This document shows, one piece after another, positions 38,160 to 48,752 of a stretch of 64,000 nt of DNA (positions within the stretch are counted from its first letter, which is position 1; each line of letters starts with the position of its first letter). Origin of the DNA: Epiperipatus broadwayi (Eukaryota > Onychophora > Udeonychophora > Euonychophora > Peripatidae); NCBI GenBank assembly GCA_028023455.1, contig JAQFVV010012441.1, positions 1,301,911-1,365,910 of the forward strand. The letters run 5' to 3'. The notes under the pieces are model-generated. The model saw only the letters and a list, made by a program, of their open reading frames with translations, made no database searches and had not been told where the DNA came from. The position numbers and the translations under genes are program-made.

Positions 38160-40270
38160 TAGTAAAATATAAACCTACATGGGATTTATGGAAGTCTTCA
38201 TCTAAATAGCTGAACCAGCAAACAAGAAAAAAGGTACCACTAGAAAGCACATTCCTGAATTTGATATGAAGAATTCTATATCTTGTTATAGTTGCATGAA
38301 AATAAAGGACAAAAAATGAAGGTATATAAACTTATGTAGTTTTTGGAAAAAGATGTGATGAAATTGGCATATCAGCTCTGCACTCCTAGAATACCTGAAA
38401 AAGTTTCATATCAGAAGTAGAACAAAAAATTAAACATTCAGTTCACACCTGCATCAACTAAATTGGTGGCATGACACAGATTGGGAAATAGAAAACAATT
38501 ACCTTGTGAAAAATATTAAAGATTATGATATAACACTCAGGACATGATCAAAAAATTGTGATTATGATCTAGAATTAAATGATAGGTTGTTAAACCAACT
38601 ATTATATGGAATAATTGATGATGACTTTAGAAAAATATTGTTGTAAATTAGATCATAATTATAACACAATAGAAAAATGCATTACACAAGAAATTGGTTG
38701 AATACCCAATTGTAGTAAAGAAAACAGATACATATAGATCAGACTAAGGCAGTACTTAAATTATAAAGAAAACAGACCTATATAGACCAGACTACGAAGT
38801 ACATAAATGACAGATAAATATCCAATTGTAGTAAAGAAAACAGATAAATATAAAACAGACTAAGGGAGTATATAAATGATCGATAAATACCCAACTATAC
38901 ATATAGACTAGACTAAGGGAGTATGTAAATGTTTTGATGTGTTGCAACTGCAGGAAAAATGGCCATTTTATGAAAAAATTGCAGATTTACAAGTGAATAA
39001 TGCAATATTTGTAAAACACTAGGTTATTTAACTCAGATCTGCTGAAATAAAGACAGAATGTTTAAAACATAAATAATTCCTGACTATAAATCTAAGATAG
39101 ATAGAGAAAGCAGTAAATGTACAACTTAACCTCCCAACAAAACAATACAGGAATCTCCCAAGTTATCTTTCCATTTAACCTGTTATGGGTGGCCTTCCTA
39201 ATTTAATTTAATTAATTCCAACAACATTGGCAAAAACAATTTTTTTTTTTTGAAAAACATAGTGTGATTCCAACTGACATATAGTATAAAGAAATTAAAT
39301 AATGTGAATATTTATTATATTCTGATGTAATTATAATCAAGCAGAAAATTATTATGGAAATAGGCAGTGGAGCAGGTCTGTTGTTATTATCGTATAAAAA
39401 CTGTAAAAATTTAGTGATAGATATAAGAAGAAAGTATCACTCATGAAAACTGATGTTATCACTATGGTTGTAAATGGAAATCAAATAGAGATGCATGTAA
39501 AAGTGATCATACCTATAAAATTAAATTCTAAGATTAAATTGCTACCTCTATACATCATCAATAATGTATTCTAGCCTGTTATTAGAGAGAAACTGGTTTC
39601 AGCCTTTGGAAATCCATATAAACATTATGAGAGTACAATTGGAAGCAATAGTTATGAAGAAACACCCTTAATTGTGGAAGTCAAAACCAGCAAAGTTATC
39701 AACATGGATGGTCAACATTAGACTAATAAAAGATGTTCACCAAATTGTATGCAAGTCACAAAGTTACATTCATAGTGATGATAAAATAGAAAAGACTATT
39801 AATGGGATATTTCACAAAACATATAACTTCCAGTAGAAGACTCATCCTAGGCTATTCCAGTAATAGTTATGATGAAGATGTTTGGAAATCTTCATGTGTG
39901 TGGAGATTACTGTGGTATGCTAAATATGTTTATCAATAAAAGAGCATATCCCATTCTCATTGTACATAAATTTACTAATCTCGATGCAAAAACCTGGTTT
40001 TCATTAAATTCCTGACACTAACAGAATAGAATGTTAGAGTTAAATATAATGAATTACTACATAGTATTATAGTTATGTCTAATATCTTCCCAGCTGAAAT
40101 GGATAGTTTACGTCATGTAATTGGAAGATGTCATTTAATATTTAAACAACATAATGATTACCATTGAAGTTGAGCAATTGGAGAAAATATGAGCGGAGCT
40201 AAATGCTATTAGATATATATGATCAACATCTTAGATAAAGTTTTTAGGCTTCTTGTTAATAAAAGTGGAA
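38160..40270 (+). pseudogene. Degenerate Gypsy-type LTR retrotransposon (gag-protease-RT)
   Basis: Stops and frameshifts are frequent, but the domain order is clear. A gag-like stretch around 38580-38646 reads NDRLLNQLLYGIIDDDFRKI. Two CCHC zinc knuckles follow: 38940-38985 (CCNCRKNGHFMK, then a frameshift before the last Cys) and 39001-39042 (CNICKTLGYLTQIC, with the His replaced by Tyr). A protease-like EIGSGAGLLLLS near 39357-39392 has Gly in place of the catalytic Asp. RT traces are KFTNLDAKTWFSLN near 39967-40008 (motif A region) and, in other frames, FPAEMDSL near 40090 and LGFLLIK near 40247. The knuckle spacing C-x2-C-x4-H-x4-C is canonical. It sits in the presumed intron of gene 1, same strand, and is inactive. 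Confidence 0.6.
38690..38935 (+). repeat. Minisatellite within the gag remnant, about four units
   Basis: The unit AAAGAAAACAGA, then a TA-rich link, CAGACTA, GGGAGTA and TAAATGA recurs with variable spacing of about 60-65 bp between the gag core and the zinc knuckles. It would encode a short repeated linker, or it arose after inactivation. Confidence 0.7.
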
Positions 40271-40308
40271 AATAACAAAAATATTAATGGAAGAAAGAAA
40301 TCATAAAA

Positions 40309-40530
40309 AAAGAAAAATTAAAGAGGCAATTTTAATAGATAATTATAAAGATAAAGTTATTAATAGGCAAGTTTCAAATATGGCCATACACAGCTTATGG
40401 AAATTTACTTAACATTAAAATAAAAAATTTGAAATTCAGTTAAAGCTGACAAGGATTATTACGTAATTGAAAGTGCTACTAAAGAATTTGAAATATAATA
40501 TTTCTTTTACTGTTAAATTATATATATCTT
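40309..40530 (+). repeat. Sequence shared with 63466-63690 (GIY-YIG C-terminus-like)
   Basis: AGAAAAATTAAAGAGGCAAT followed by TTTAATAGATA encodes RKIKEAILIDNYKDKVINRQ. At 63466 the equivalent reads RKIKEAILINRNKMNTISRQ. The pattern K-I-x-E-A-x-x-I followed by N-R resembles the C-terminal helix of Penelope-type GIY-YIG domains (compare KIREAIEILKR at 55.6 kb). Similarity continues weakly further on (a CAGTTAAAG block, then TTGAAAG). Confidence 0.5.
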
Positions 40531-42326
40531 TTACTGTTAAATTATATATATATATATATATATACCTAACACAAATGTTGGAGGATTTAAAAGGGTTATT
40601 AGGGATTCATTATACCATTTGTTTTTTTTTTCATATCATTTTTTATGCATTTGCATTAAAACAAATATCTTATGGATGAAAGTATTAAAAAAAAGGGAAT
40701 TCTGAGTAATAATCTTGCTATATTTTCGGCTATGATATAACTATGCTACAAACATTTAAAATTGGAAACACAAGTAGAAATCATATAATCTAGTTTAGCT
40801 GTGGCAAATGCAAGCTGATATCATATGATCTAGTAATAATAATAATATTTATCTGAATCGTAAATGCTGTTGTTATTACTAGATGAAGGTAGATGAGCTT
40901 GCGATTCCAGTTACCTAAATATTATACAAAAATCTCAATTACATTACAAACATATATGTTAATTAAAGGATTTTCGTGGTCTCTTAAAATGAATATATAT
41001 ATATATGGTGTTATATTAGTTTTGAATGTTTGCATAGAGTATTTTATCCCTATAATATTTAATTTTGAATGCATTACGTATTGCATTTCTGATTTCATTA
41101 TATTTTGGAATCTGATGATATCTCTTATATTAATGTAATTAAAATTTGTATGTATTTAGTAAAATATTACAGGTTACAAATAAGGTGCATTTTTTGAATA
41201 TATAGTTAAGTATGGATACATGGTGTATTTACGTTGAAAACATGTATAAGTTCTGTATATGTAGGCGTGCGTACATATTCCATTTGCACTACCAACAAAA
41301 TTAAATTATTTTTTATCAGCGATTGTTTTTTTTGGAAATGTTAGATGGTATTGTGGGTGGGTGGAGGTGTTTAAATGTACAAAATGCAATAGGAAATAAT
41401 GATATTCTTTGAATCGTACGATAACTGATATCGTGGCTAGTAAGTTAAATCACTGATATTATTTATACAACTATAAGAAAAGTCACTTTTAAAAATGTTC
41501 TTATAAGTAATAAAATAAGGTAGATGTTAAAAATATTGCGGGGTTAACGTTATAATATCAAAAGCTTCTACTAATATTCATTTTGTTGGTGATATTTATA
41601 TGATAATTACTACTATAGTTTTAATACCTGTAATATTATTTATTAATGCTTTAATAATAATAGAGTAGTACTATTAAAAATTAAAGATGGAGTTAGTTTT
41701 TGTGATATCAAGTTTAACATTCAGCTGCTTAGTTCTCCTACTTATTCTGATAAGTTAAATTTAAACTTTACTACTCAAATAAAACATTCTTTTACAAAGC
41801 AGTTCTACTTATAATGATGGTAGAATAATAAACCTAAAACTAAAAATCCTATCCCAAAAACTCAAAGTTCACTTCTGATTCTTGAACATCAAATGACTGT
41901 CTAAGACAATGATTGTTCACTTATTTTTCTCTGCTCAGTTTGTTGAAGTGAATGATCCTGAATCTAAGGCCAACCTATCGCTTTTTAGTGTCCAGTTTAA
42001 GCGTTTTCTTTAGACCAATATAAGTATGGCTGTTTGGATTGACTATAAGCCTCTAATTCAAATTCTGAATTTACCTATTTCTCTTAGATATCTGGATTTT
42101 AAAGCATGATTATGGTAGTCAAATGAATTGTTCATCCAATTGACATCATTTACAGTTTTGTTGTAAGTTTATATTATTGCATTTGTTTCACAGTATTAGA
42201 TTTTGTTATTAGCAAAAGTAGATTAGTAATTTAACATCATAGAATAGTAATTAAATATAACTGAATTATTAAAAGAAAGACAATATTATATTACTAATGT
42301 TAAAATTTTGTTTCATTGTTTTATAG
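40531..42326. other. AT-rich stretch upstream of the large exon
   Basis: It contains an AT run near 40542-40563. A weak RNase-H-like trace at about 41980-42080 (FSVQFKRFL, then WIDYKPLIQIL in the next frame) could be the distal part of the Gypsy element. The sequence ends with a good acceptor, TTTCATTGTTTTATAG, at 42326. Confidence 0.35.
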
Positions 42327-44932
42327 ATTGTGAAGATGAACTCAGCAAAATTCACACAAGAAATATCGATAGATTTCCTGCAGTTCCTAAATTTCCACCA
42401 AATTCTATAAGTGGATATTCACAGCTTTTATTTAATTATGCTAATCAGTTACAGCCACTTGCATTTCCTGGCTTTGCAAAACCCTTGCTTTCTAATTTTA
42501 TTAAAAACGGGGGATCTTCAATTCCCTTTTCAAGTAATAATAATAATCAGTTGCAACCACGTATACTTACTGGATATAATGAATATTCACCTTCTTTTTT
42601 AAATAATAATAATCAGATATACCCACCAGAAATTCCATATTTTGGAAAAACATTATCAACTACTTTTATTCGTAGTGACGAATATTCACAGCCCTTTTTG
42701 GATAAGTTTGATCAACAATATCCACCCAAAGTTCCTTATTATGGAACATCTTTAGCACCTATTTCTTTTCAGAAATATCCACCTGAAATTCCTTATTACA
42801 GAACACAGTTACCACCTATTTCTTTTCAGAAATATCCACCTGAAATTCCCTATTACAGAACACAGTTACCACCTATTTCTTTTCAGAAACATCCACCTGA
42901 AATTCCTTATTATGGATCACAGCTACCATCTATTTCTAATCAACATCCACAAACAGTTTCAAATAATATTGATCCAATACTCTTGCTTGATACCCTTGGT
43001 CTTTTAATCAAATATATACTAAACAAAAGATTAGTAACTACAACTACACCACATAACATCACTTCTAAACCAGAAGAAACCTTTGCTAACTCTGTTCCTT
43101 CATACAAACCAAATGATTATCCTAAATTCTTACCAGCTACAAACAATTATGGCCAGTATAGCCCACCATATTCATCAAACAATAACCCTAAAGATTTGAC
43201 AGTAAACAATATACAACTAACCACAACAAAATCACATAACATCCATTCTGAGCCAGAAGAAAGCTTTGCTAACTCTGTTCCTTTATTCAAACCAAATGAT
43301 TATCATACATTTTTACCATCTGTGACCAGTAATGATATCTATAGCTCACCATATTTATCAAATAATGACCCTAAAGTTTTACCAGCTAAAACAACTTATG
43401 ATATACTAAACAATATGCAGCTAACTACAATTAAACCACCTAAGATCACTTCTAAGCCAGAAGAAATCATTGCTAATTCTGTTACTTTATACAAATTGAA
43501 TGATTATCCTAAATCCTTACTAGATACTTCCAGTTATGGTCATTATAGCTCATCATACTCATCAAACAATGAACCTGAAGTTTTACCAGATGAGACAACT
43601 TATGATCCTAATACTTCATTAGTTGCACCAAGTCATTATATTGAAGTTTCAGCGGCTGAAAAAATTGATGATCCTAGAATTTTATTAACTGCATCAAAAA
43701 ACAATCCTACAGTACCATCAACTGAAGCAAATAATTATCTTCATATGTCATCAACTACCCCAAGCAGTGTTCTTAAAGTCTTACCAGATAAGACAGCTTT
43801 TGATTCCTATATTTTATTAGCTACTCCAAGCAATGATCCTAAATTCTCTTCAGCTCAGACAACTAATAATTTAAAAATTTTATCAGCTATACCAAGCTAT
43901 GATCATAATGTTATAGCAGCTCAGACATCCATTGATACTAATATTTCATCAGCTGCACAACACAGTGAATTAATAGATGGACCAACTGATGATCCTATTG
44001 TTTTATCAATGTCACTGAGCAATGATTCTAAAGTTTCACTATCTGAAACAACTTTTGATACGTCACCAAACAATGATTCTGAAGTTTTATCATCTGAGAA
44101 AAATGATGATTTTAATATTTTATCAGTTACACCAAATAATGTTATTGACGTTTTGTTAGCTGATGCAACTCATAATTCTTCAACTGTTGCACAAAGCGTC
44201 TCCTCAGCTGAGACTAATCATAATACTAAAATTTCATCCACTATATCAAACAGTGATCTTCAAGTTTCACCAGCAGACACAACTTATGATCATAATGTGT
44301 CACCAGCTTCACCAAACTATGATCCTAAAATTTTAACAGCTAAGAGAACTGTTAAATCTAAAACATCATCTGTTGCATCAAATATTGATTCTGAAGTTAT
44401 AACTGATGATTCTAATATCTCATCAAGTGCACAAACAAATGATCCTCCAGTTTCAGCAGCTGAGAGAAATCATGATCCTAACATACCAAGTAACAATCCT
44501 GAAGTTTTATCAGCTGATACAACTGCTGATCCTAACATTTCATCAGCTATGCAAAGTGTCATATTAGCTGAGACAAATACTAATTCCAACATTTCATTCA
44601 CTGTACCAAGTAATAATTCTGAAGTTATACCAAGTGAGATAACTGATAATTTTTACACTTCATCAGCTTCACAAAACAATGATATTGGAGTCTCACCAGC
44701 TGTGACAATTGCTAACCCAAATATTTCATCAGTTACACTTAATCATAATGATACAACTGTTGATCCTAATATTTCATTAAATGTATCAAGCAATGATTCT
44801 GAAATCCCATCAAGTAAAATAAATGATGATAAAGTCGAGCAAAAGCAAGAGATGGGAATTTTTCCATTATTTCTAAGGCCAATAATTAACGGTTTTAAAT
44901 ATTTGAAACAATTACTGTGGGATACTATTTAA
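42327..44932 (+). CDS. Large repeat-built exon of a secreted mucin-like protein (gene 1)
   Basis: The frame is open for 2.6 kb in very AT-rich DNA and ends in TAA, with AATAAA 17 nt later, so it is probably the last exon. There is no ATG at its head. It starts at acceptor TTTTATAG|AT in phase 1, matching the leader exon at 24469-24532; joined directly, the protein would be 889 residues. After CEDELSKIH comes a Pro/Tyr region with four 19-residue units (YPPEIPYYRTQLPPISFQK type, 42719-42946). Next come three units of about 65 residues with PEE, FANSVP, KPNDYP and YSSNN landmarks (about 43035-43612). Then comes a long run of about 22-residue units rich in S/T/N/D/P with recurring SNDPKV, TTYD and NISS (43613-44830). 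The tail MGIFPLFLRP..KYLKQLLWDTI is hydrophobic and not repetitive. There are many N-x-S/T sites and only one obvious Cys, near the start. This fits a disordered, heavily glycosylated extracellular protein (mucin, cuticle, silk or salivary type). No known family is recognised, so the function is unknown. Confidence 0.75.
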
Positions 44933-44949
44933 AATCGTCACTAATTATT

Positions 44950-44955
44950 AATAAA
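44950..44955 (+). terminator. Polyadenylation signal AATAAA of gene 1
   Basis: A canonical hexamer lies 17 nt after the stop codon at 44930-44932. In this AT-rich DNA chance hexamers are frequent, but the position is apt. Confidence 0.5.
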
Positions 44956-45087
44956 ACATCACTATGAATAATTTTTACTAGTTGTTTTTCCTACTACTAT
45001 AAATTGTTCAAAACTATAAATATTCATTTTTTACAGGCAGCGCCAGAATTTTAGTGAATCTTCTGCAAACAAGTCTAAATTTCCCTT

Positions 45088-45138
45088 TATATATATATAT
45101 ATATATATATATAAATTTCCCTTTATATATATATAAAT
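45088..45138. repeat. AT microsatellite duplicated with its flank
   Basis: AAATTTCCCTTTATATATAT occurs twice in tandem (about 45078 and 45114), each copy followed by AT runs. Confidence 0.85.
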
Positions 45139-45803
45139 AAATCTTGTGATGTAAAGAAGATGTATTAATCTTCTATGCCAACAATTATTCTAATCCTGGT
45201 GAAATTCGAAATATCTAAAAATTAGGATGGAAGCCTAGGATTTTTTTATTGTTTACAACCAGTATCTACCATTACAAGTTAGCAATAGTTAGATGGATAT
45301 ATAGTTTTGCATGTAAATAATAAATCCATATGGTTAATTTGGATTGATCTATACGTGTAAATGCTGTGACCATACAACAAAAATATATTCGTATGACAGT
45401 ATATATCGATTCCAAACCAAGATTTATAATGACGTTTAATTTTAAGAATTCTGGTTTATTCATTTGCAGAATAATAAAAAGCTCAGTTGTTATTAAACAA
45501 AAGTCTAGATTAATTTGTGATAAGGAATTTATGTTTAACTGTCTCTAAGAATTAATCTGAAAATATAAACCGATATGACAATATATTTAAAGTTTTTCTC
45601 ACTATTGACTATCCTAGCAAACTATTTATTTTGTTTCTAAACATGATTTGAATAAAGGTAAATTATTAATCAATAAATCATATTGCCTCTTTTATTTTAT
45701 GAAAGTATAATCTTTAATTTGTGCCAAAGAGCAAATAATAATATAGAAATTGTATGAAGTAATAAATTTGATCGTTATGCACAACTATTTATGATCATAT
45801 CAT

Positions 45804-47386
45804 TTCCACTTTCTTATACACTTCAACAATACTATTTTTATACCAAAACTTGATTCTTACAGTTTTGATTGTCCTGCAGTTATCATCAGAGTTACAATAT
45901 CCAAATATATAATCATACAATTAAGATACTGCTGAACCTCACTGCACTCTTAAAATATGTATCTGACAGCCAATCAGATGTCATGATTACGAGAAAAGGG
46001 CGGCCATCCTTCTCTCAACTTTTCTTTCTATACATCTAAGCCAGTCTTAAGTATTTCGATTTGAAAGTTTGAAGTTTTAAATATCTTCATAAATAACTCA
46101 CTGAGTCTAAATCATAAACATACAATGTGAAATCCTATGATTTACTACGTAGCAGTTTTTAGAATACATAACAAGCAGTAAAGTATGTAAATAATATTTT
46201 AATTTGCAAAGCGCAGATAGTTGAAAATTGAAATAAATTGAGATACTGCTAAACCTCACTGCACTTTTTAAAATATGTATCCGACAGCCAATCAGATGTC
46301 CTGATAGCCATCTAAATGACAATCAAACCTAAACATACAACAAAGATTTTACGAGAAAAGGGCGATAAACCTAAGCCAGTCATAAGTATTTAGATTTGAA
46401 AGTTTGAAGGTTTAAATATCTTCACAAATAACTCACTGAGTCTAAATCATAAACTTACAATGTGAAATCCTATGATTTACTATATAGCACTTTTAGAATA
46501 CATAAAGTGGCCACCCTTTTCTCGTAAAATCTTTGTTGTGTGTTTAGGTTTGATTGTCATTTAGATGGCTATCATGACATCTGATTAGCTGTCAGATACG
46601 TATTTTAACGAGTGCAGTAAGGTTCAGCAGTATCTCAATTTATTTCAATTTTCAACTATTTGCTCTTAGCAAATTAGAATACTATTTAATCATACAATTA
46701 ATATATTTTATACACACACACATATATAATCAAATATACATCTTAACCTGACCATTATAAATGATCATTTTACATTTTATTATTCTATTTTTAACTAATT
46801 TTAATTTTTATTTATTATTTATATTATTTTATTTTAAATCTATTTATTATAATCTTATAATTTATTATTTTTTTAAAAATCTTAACTTTGTGAAGAGGTC
46901 AGCAATTTGTAATGCAATAAAAAAGGTAATTTGTAAAGATAAAAAGGTAATAGTTAATTTAAAAAATATAAAATAAAAATAAAAAAAAGTTAGAAACAAT
47001 TAAAAATTTAAGTAAAAAGACAATAATAAAATAATAGGTATTTAATAATAGAATTTAAAGTTAAAGTTGTTAAAAAATAAAATTATATGATTATAAGAAA
47101 TAAATTTAGAATAATTTAAAAATAAAATAATATAAATAATAAATAAAAAATAAAATTAATTAATAGTAGAATAATAAAATGGAAAATGATCATTTATAAT
47201 AGTCAAGTTAAGATGTATGTTTGATCATGTATATAAGTACGTATATACATATATGTATAAAATGTATTAATTGAATAATTATATATTTGGATATTGTACT
47301 CCTGATGATGACTGCACTATAATCAAAACTGTAAGAATAAAGTTTTGATATAAAAATAGTATTGTTGAAGTGTATAAAGTTAGAAA
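45804..47386. mobile_element. Inverted-repeat element interrupted by a later insertion
   Basis: The left arm (45804-45923, continuing 46701-46880 after the insertion) mirrors the right arm (about 47060-47386). Shared blocks are TATACACTTCAACAATACTA, CTTACAGTTTTGATT, ACAATATCCAAATATATAAT, ACATCTTAAC and ATTATAAATGATCATTTT, each with its complement in reverse order. The arms are about 300 bp and diverged by a number of substitutions; the centre is very A/T-rich. Both arms contain CTGATGATGACTGCA or its near match followed by AATCAAAACTG, a hammerhead-like but imperfect core (see findings). The frames at 46761-46976 and 47208-47414 are chance products. Confidence 0.75.
45910..46700. mobile_element. 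763-bp retroposon-like insertion (45924-46686) with 14-bp target duplication
   Basis: TAATCATACAATTA lies on both sides (45910-45923 and 46687-46700) and the host inverted repeat resumes exactly beyond it. Inside is one sequence in three partial copies. A forward copy spans 45924-46165. A forward copy spans about 46209-46505, starting further upstream and carrying an extra block. A reversed copy of the start spans about 46507-46664. The recurring words are GATACTGCTGAACCTCACTG, CAGCCAATCAGATGTC, ACGAGAAAAGGGCG and ACTCACTGAGTCTAAATCAT. Tandem plus inverted partial copies with a long target duplication fit Penelope-like or other target-primed retroposition better than a cut-and-paste transposon. 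There is no ORF. Confidence 0.8.
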
Positions 47387-48752
47387 TCATATGATATGTG
47401 GATATAAAAATCAATCCATAAGAAAAAGAGAAGCAAGAAGAAAATTATATTACTTCTAATATTTACTATAATGCCAATTAGAGCCATATGAATATGGCTA
47501 ATAATGAAAATATGTCTTTGCATAATGCATTTATGTAAAAGAATAAAGTGACATGGATGAAAAAGAAAAAAAAATTGGATAAAAATCAGATTTGATAAGG
47601 GAAATTAATATGAATAATTAATTTCACTATTACTTGATTGACATATCATTAAAAACTATGATCATTGAATGTTTAGATATAAAAATATGTTATGATTAGG
47701 TAGATAGACATAAATTGTTTTAGAAGAGTAGAAAAATGTGAAGAAAATTGTGAAATTGTTAAAATGGTTTAGGCTTTTTATAAGGCTAATTTTATGAACA
47801 ATCAACTAGTTGTTTTACAATTCCATCCTAGATGTTGTAGTAGTTTTCCAAATAGTATTAAATATATGGATATATTAAAAAATTGTGGAGAGATTCGAAA
47901 AAATTAATTGAAAAAAAAAAAAAAAAAAACAAGATGAATTAACATTTAATGGGAAGATGTAAACAAAAAAATGAAATATAGGAGAGACTTGAAAAAGTGG
48001 AAAAGAATATACTTTATTAAATAAAAAAAGGATTATGAGGGTTGAACATTAGAATTGAAAAGAAGAGTAAAAATAGTTATGCTTGACACATAACAAATAA
48101 GAGCTGTTTGGAATAATTTGGTAAGGGGTTTTGGTATCTGCTATAATATTTTGATGTGAGGGTTTTGAAAATTTTAGATAGAATATTAAAGTATTTAATA
48201 GTTATATAATAAATGGTTGAATTGCGAACAGCAAATAAGGTTGTTTAAGGTGAAATAGTGGGTAGTTATTTTTAAGACAGGAAATTAAAATCATATTTAA
48301 ACCGCTTGAAATGTTGCAATATATGAATAAAAATAGTATAGTAAAAATATTTAACTGGATTATGACTTAATTCGATTACGTGAAGATTACTAGAGAAAAC
48401 AGGTACACCTATGTATTTATATATAAATAGAATAAATGGATAAAGAATGCATTGCACAATATATATGAAGGTTAAAAAAGAATAGGTAAATTGGTTAGAC
48501 ACAAGGTTATTGCAGTGTTTATAGAAATGAGAGGCTATTAAAGAATCAGGATAAATTCTAAACTGAGTTATTTAAGAAAATAAGAAATGTATGGAAAAAA
48601 AAAGATTTATTGATTTTTATATATATGATAAAAAAGAGGGAATATCAACATAAAAAATAAAAAGAATCATTGCCCTGAAAATAATTTGGTAATAATTAGA
48701 TATGTTTATTGGGGTAATAAAGGTTTAAAGGGAGTAAAGGTTTGATATTATT
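47387..48752. other. AT-rich non-coding stretch
   Basis: A pure A tract lies near 47911-47929. The short frame at 48272-48502 (minus) has no recognised homology. Confidence 0.4.

Noticed and set aside
42308-42326. Start of the large ORF at 42308
   Set aside because: The codon there is TTG and lies inside a pyrimidine-rich acceptor; the exon more plausibly begins at 42327 after TATAG.
46761-47414. Two small ORFs of about 70 residues
   Set aside because: Extreme A/T composition within mirrored arms of an inverted repeat; the frames are reflections of low-complexity DNA.
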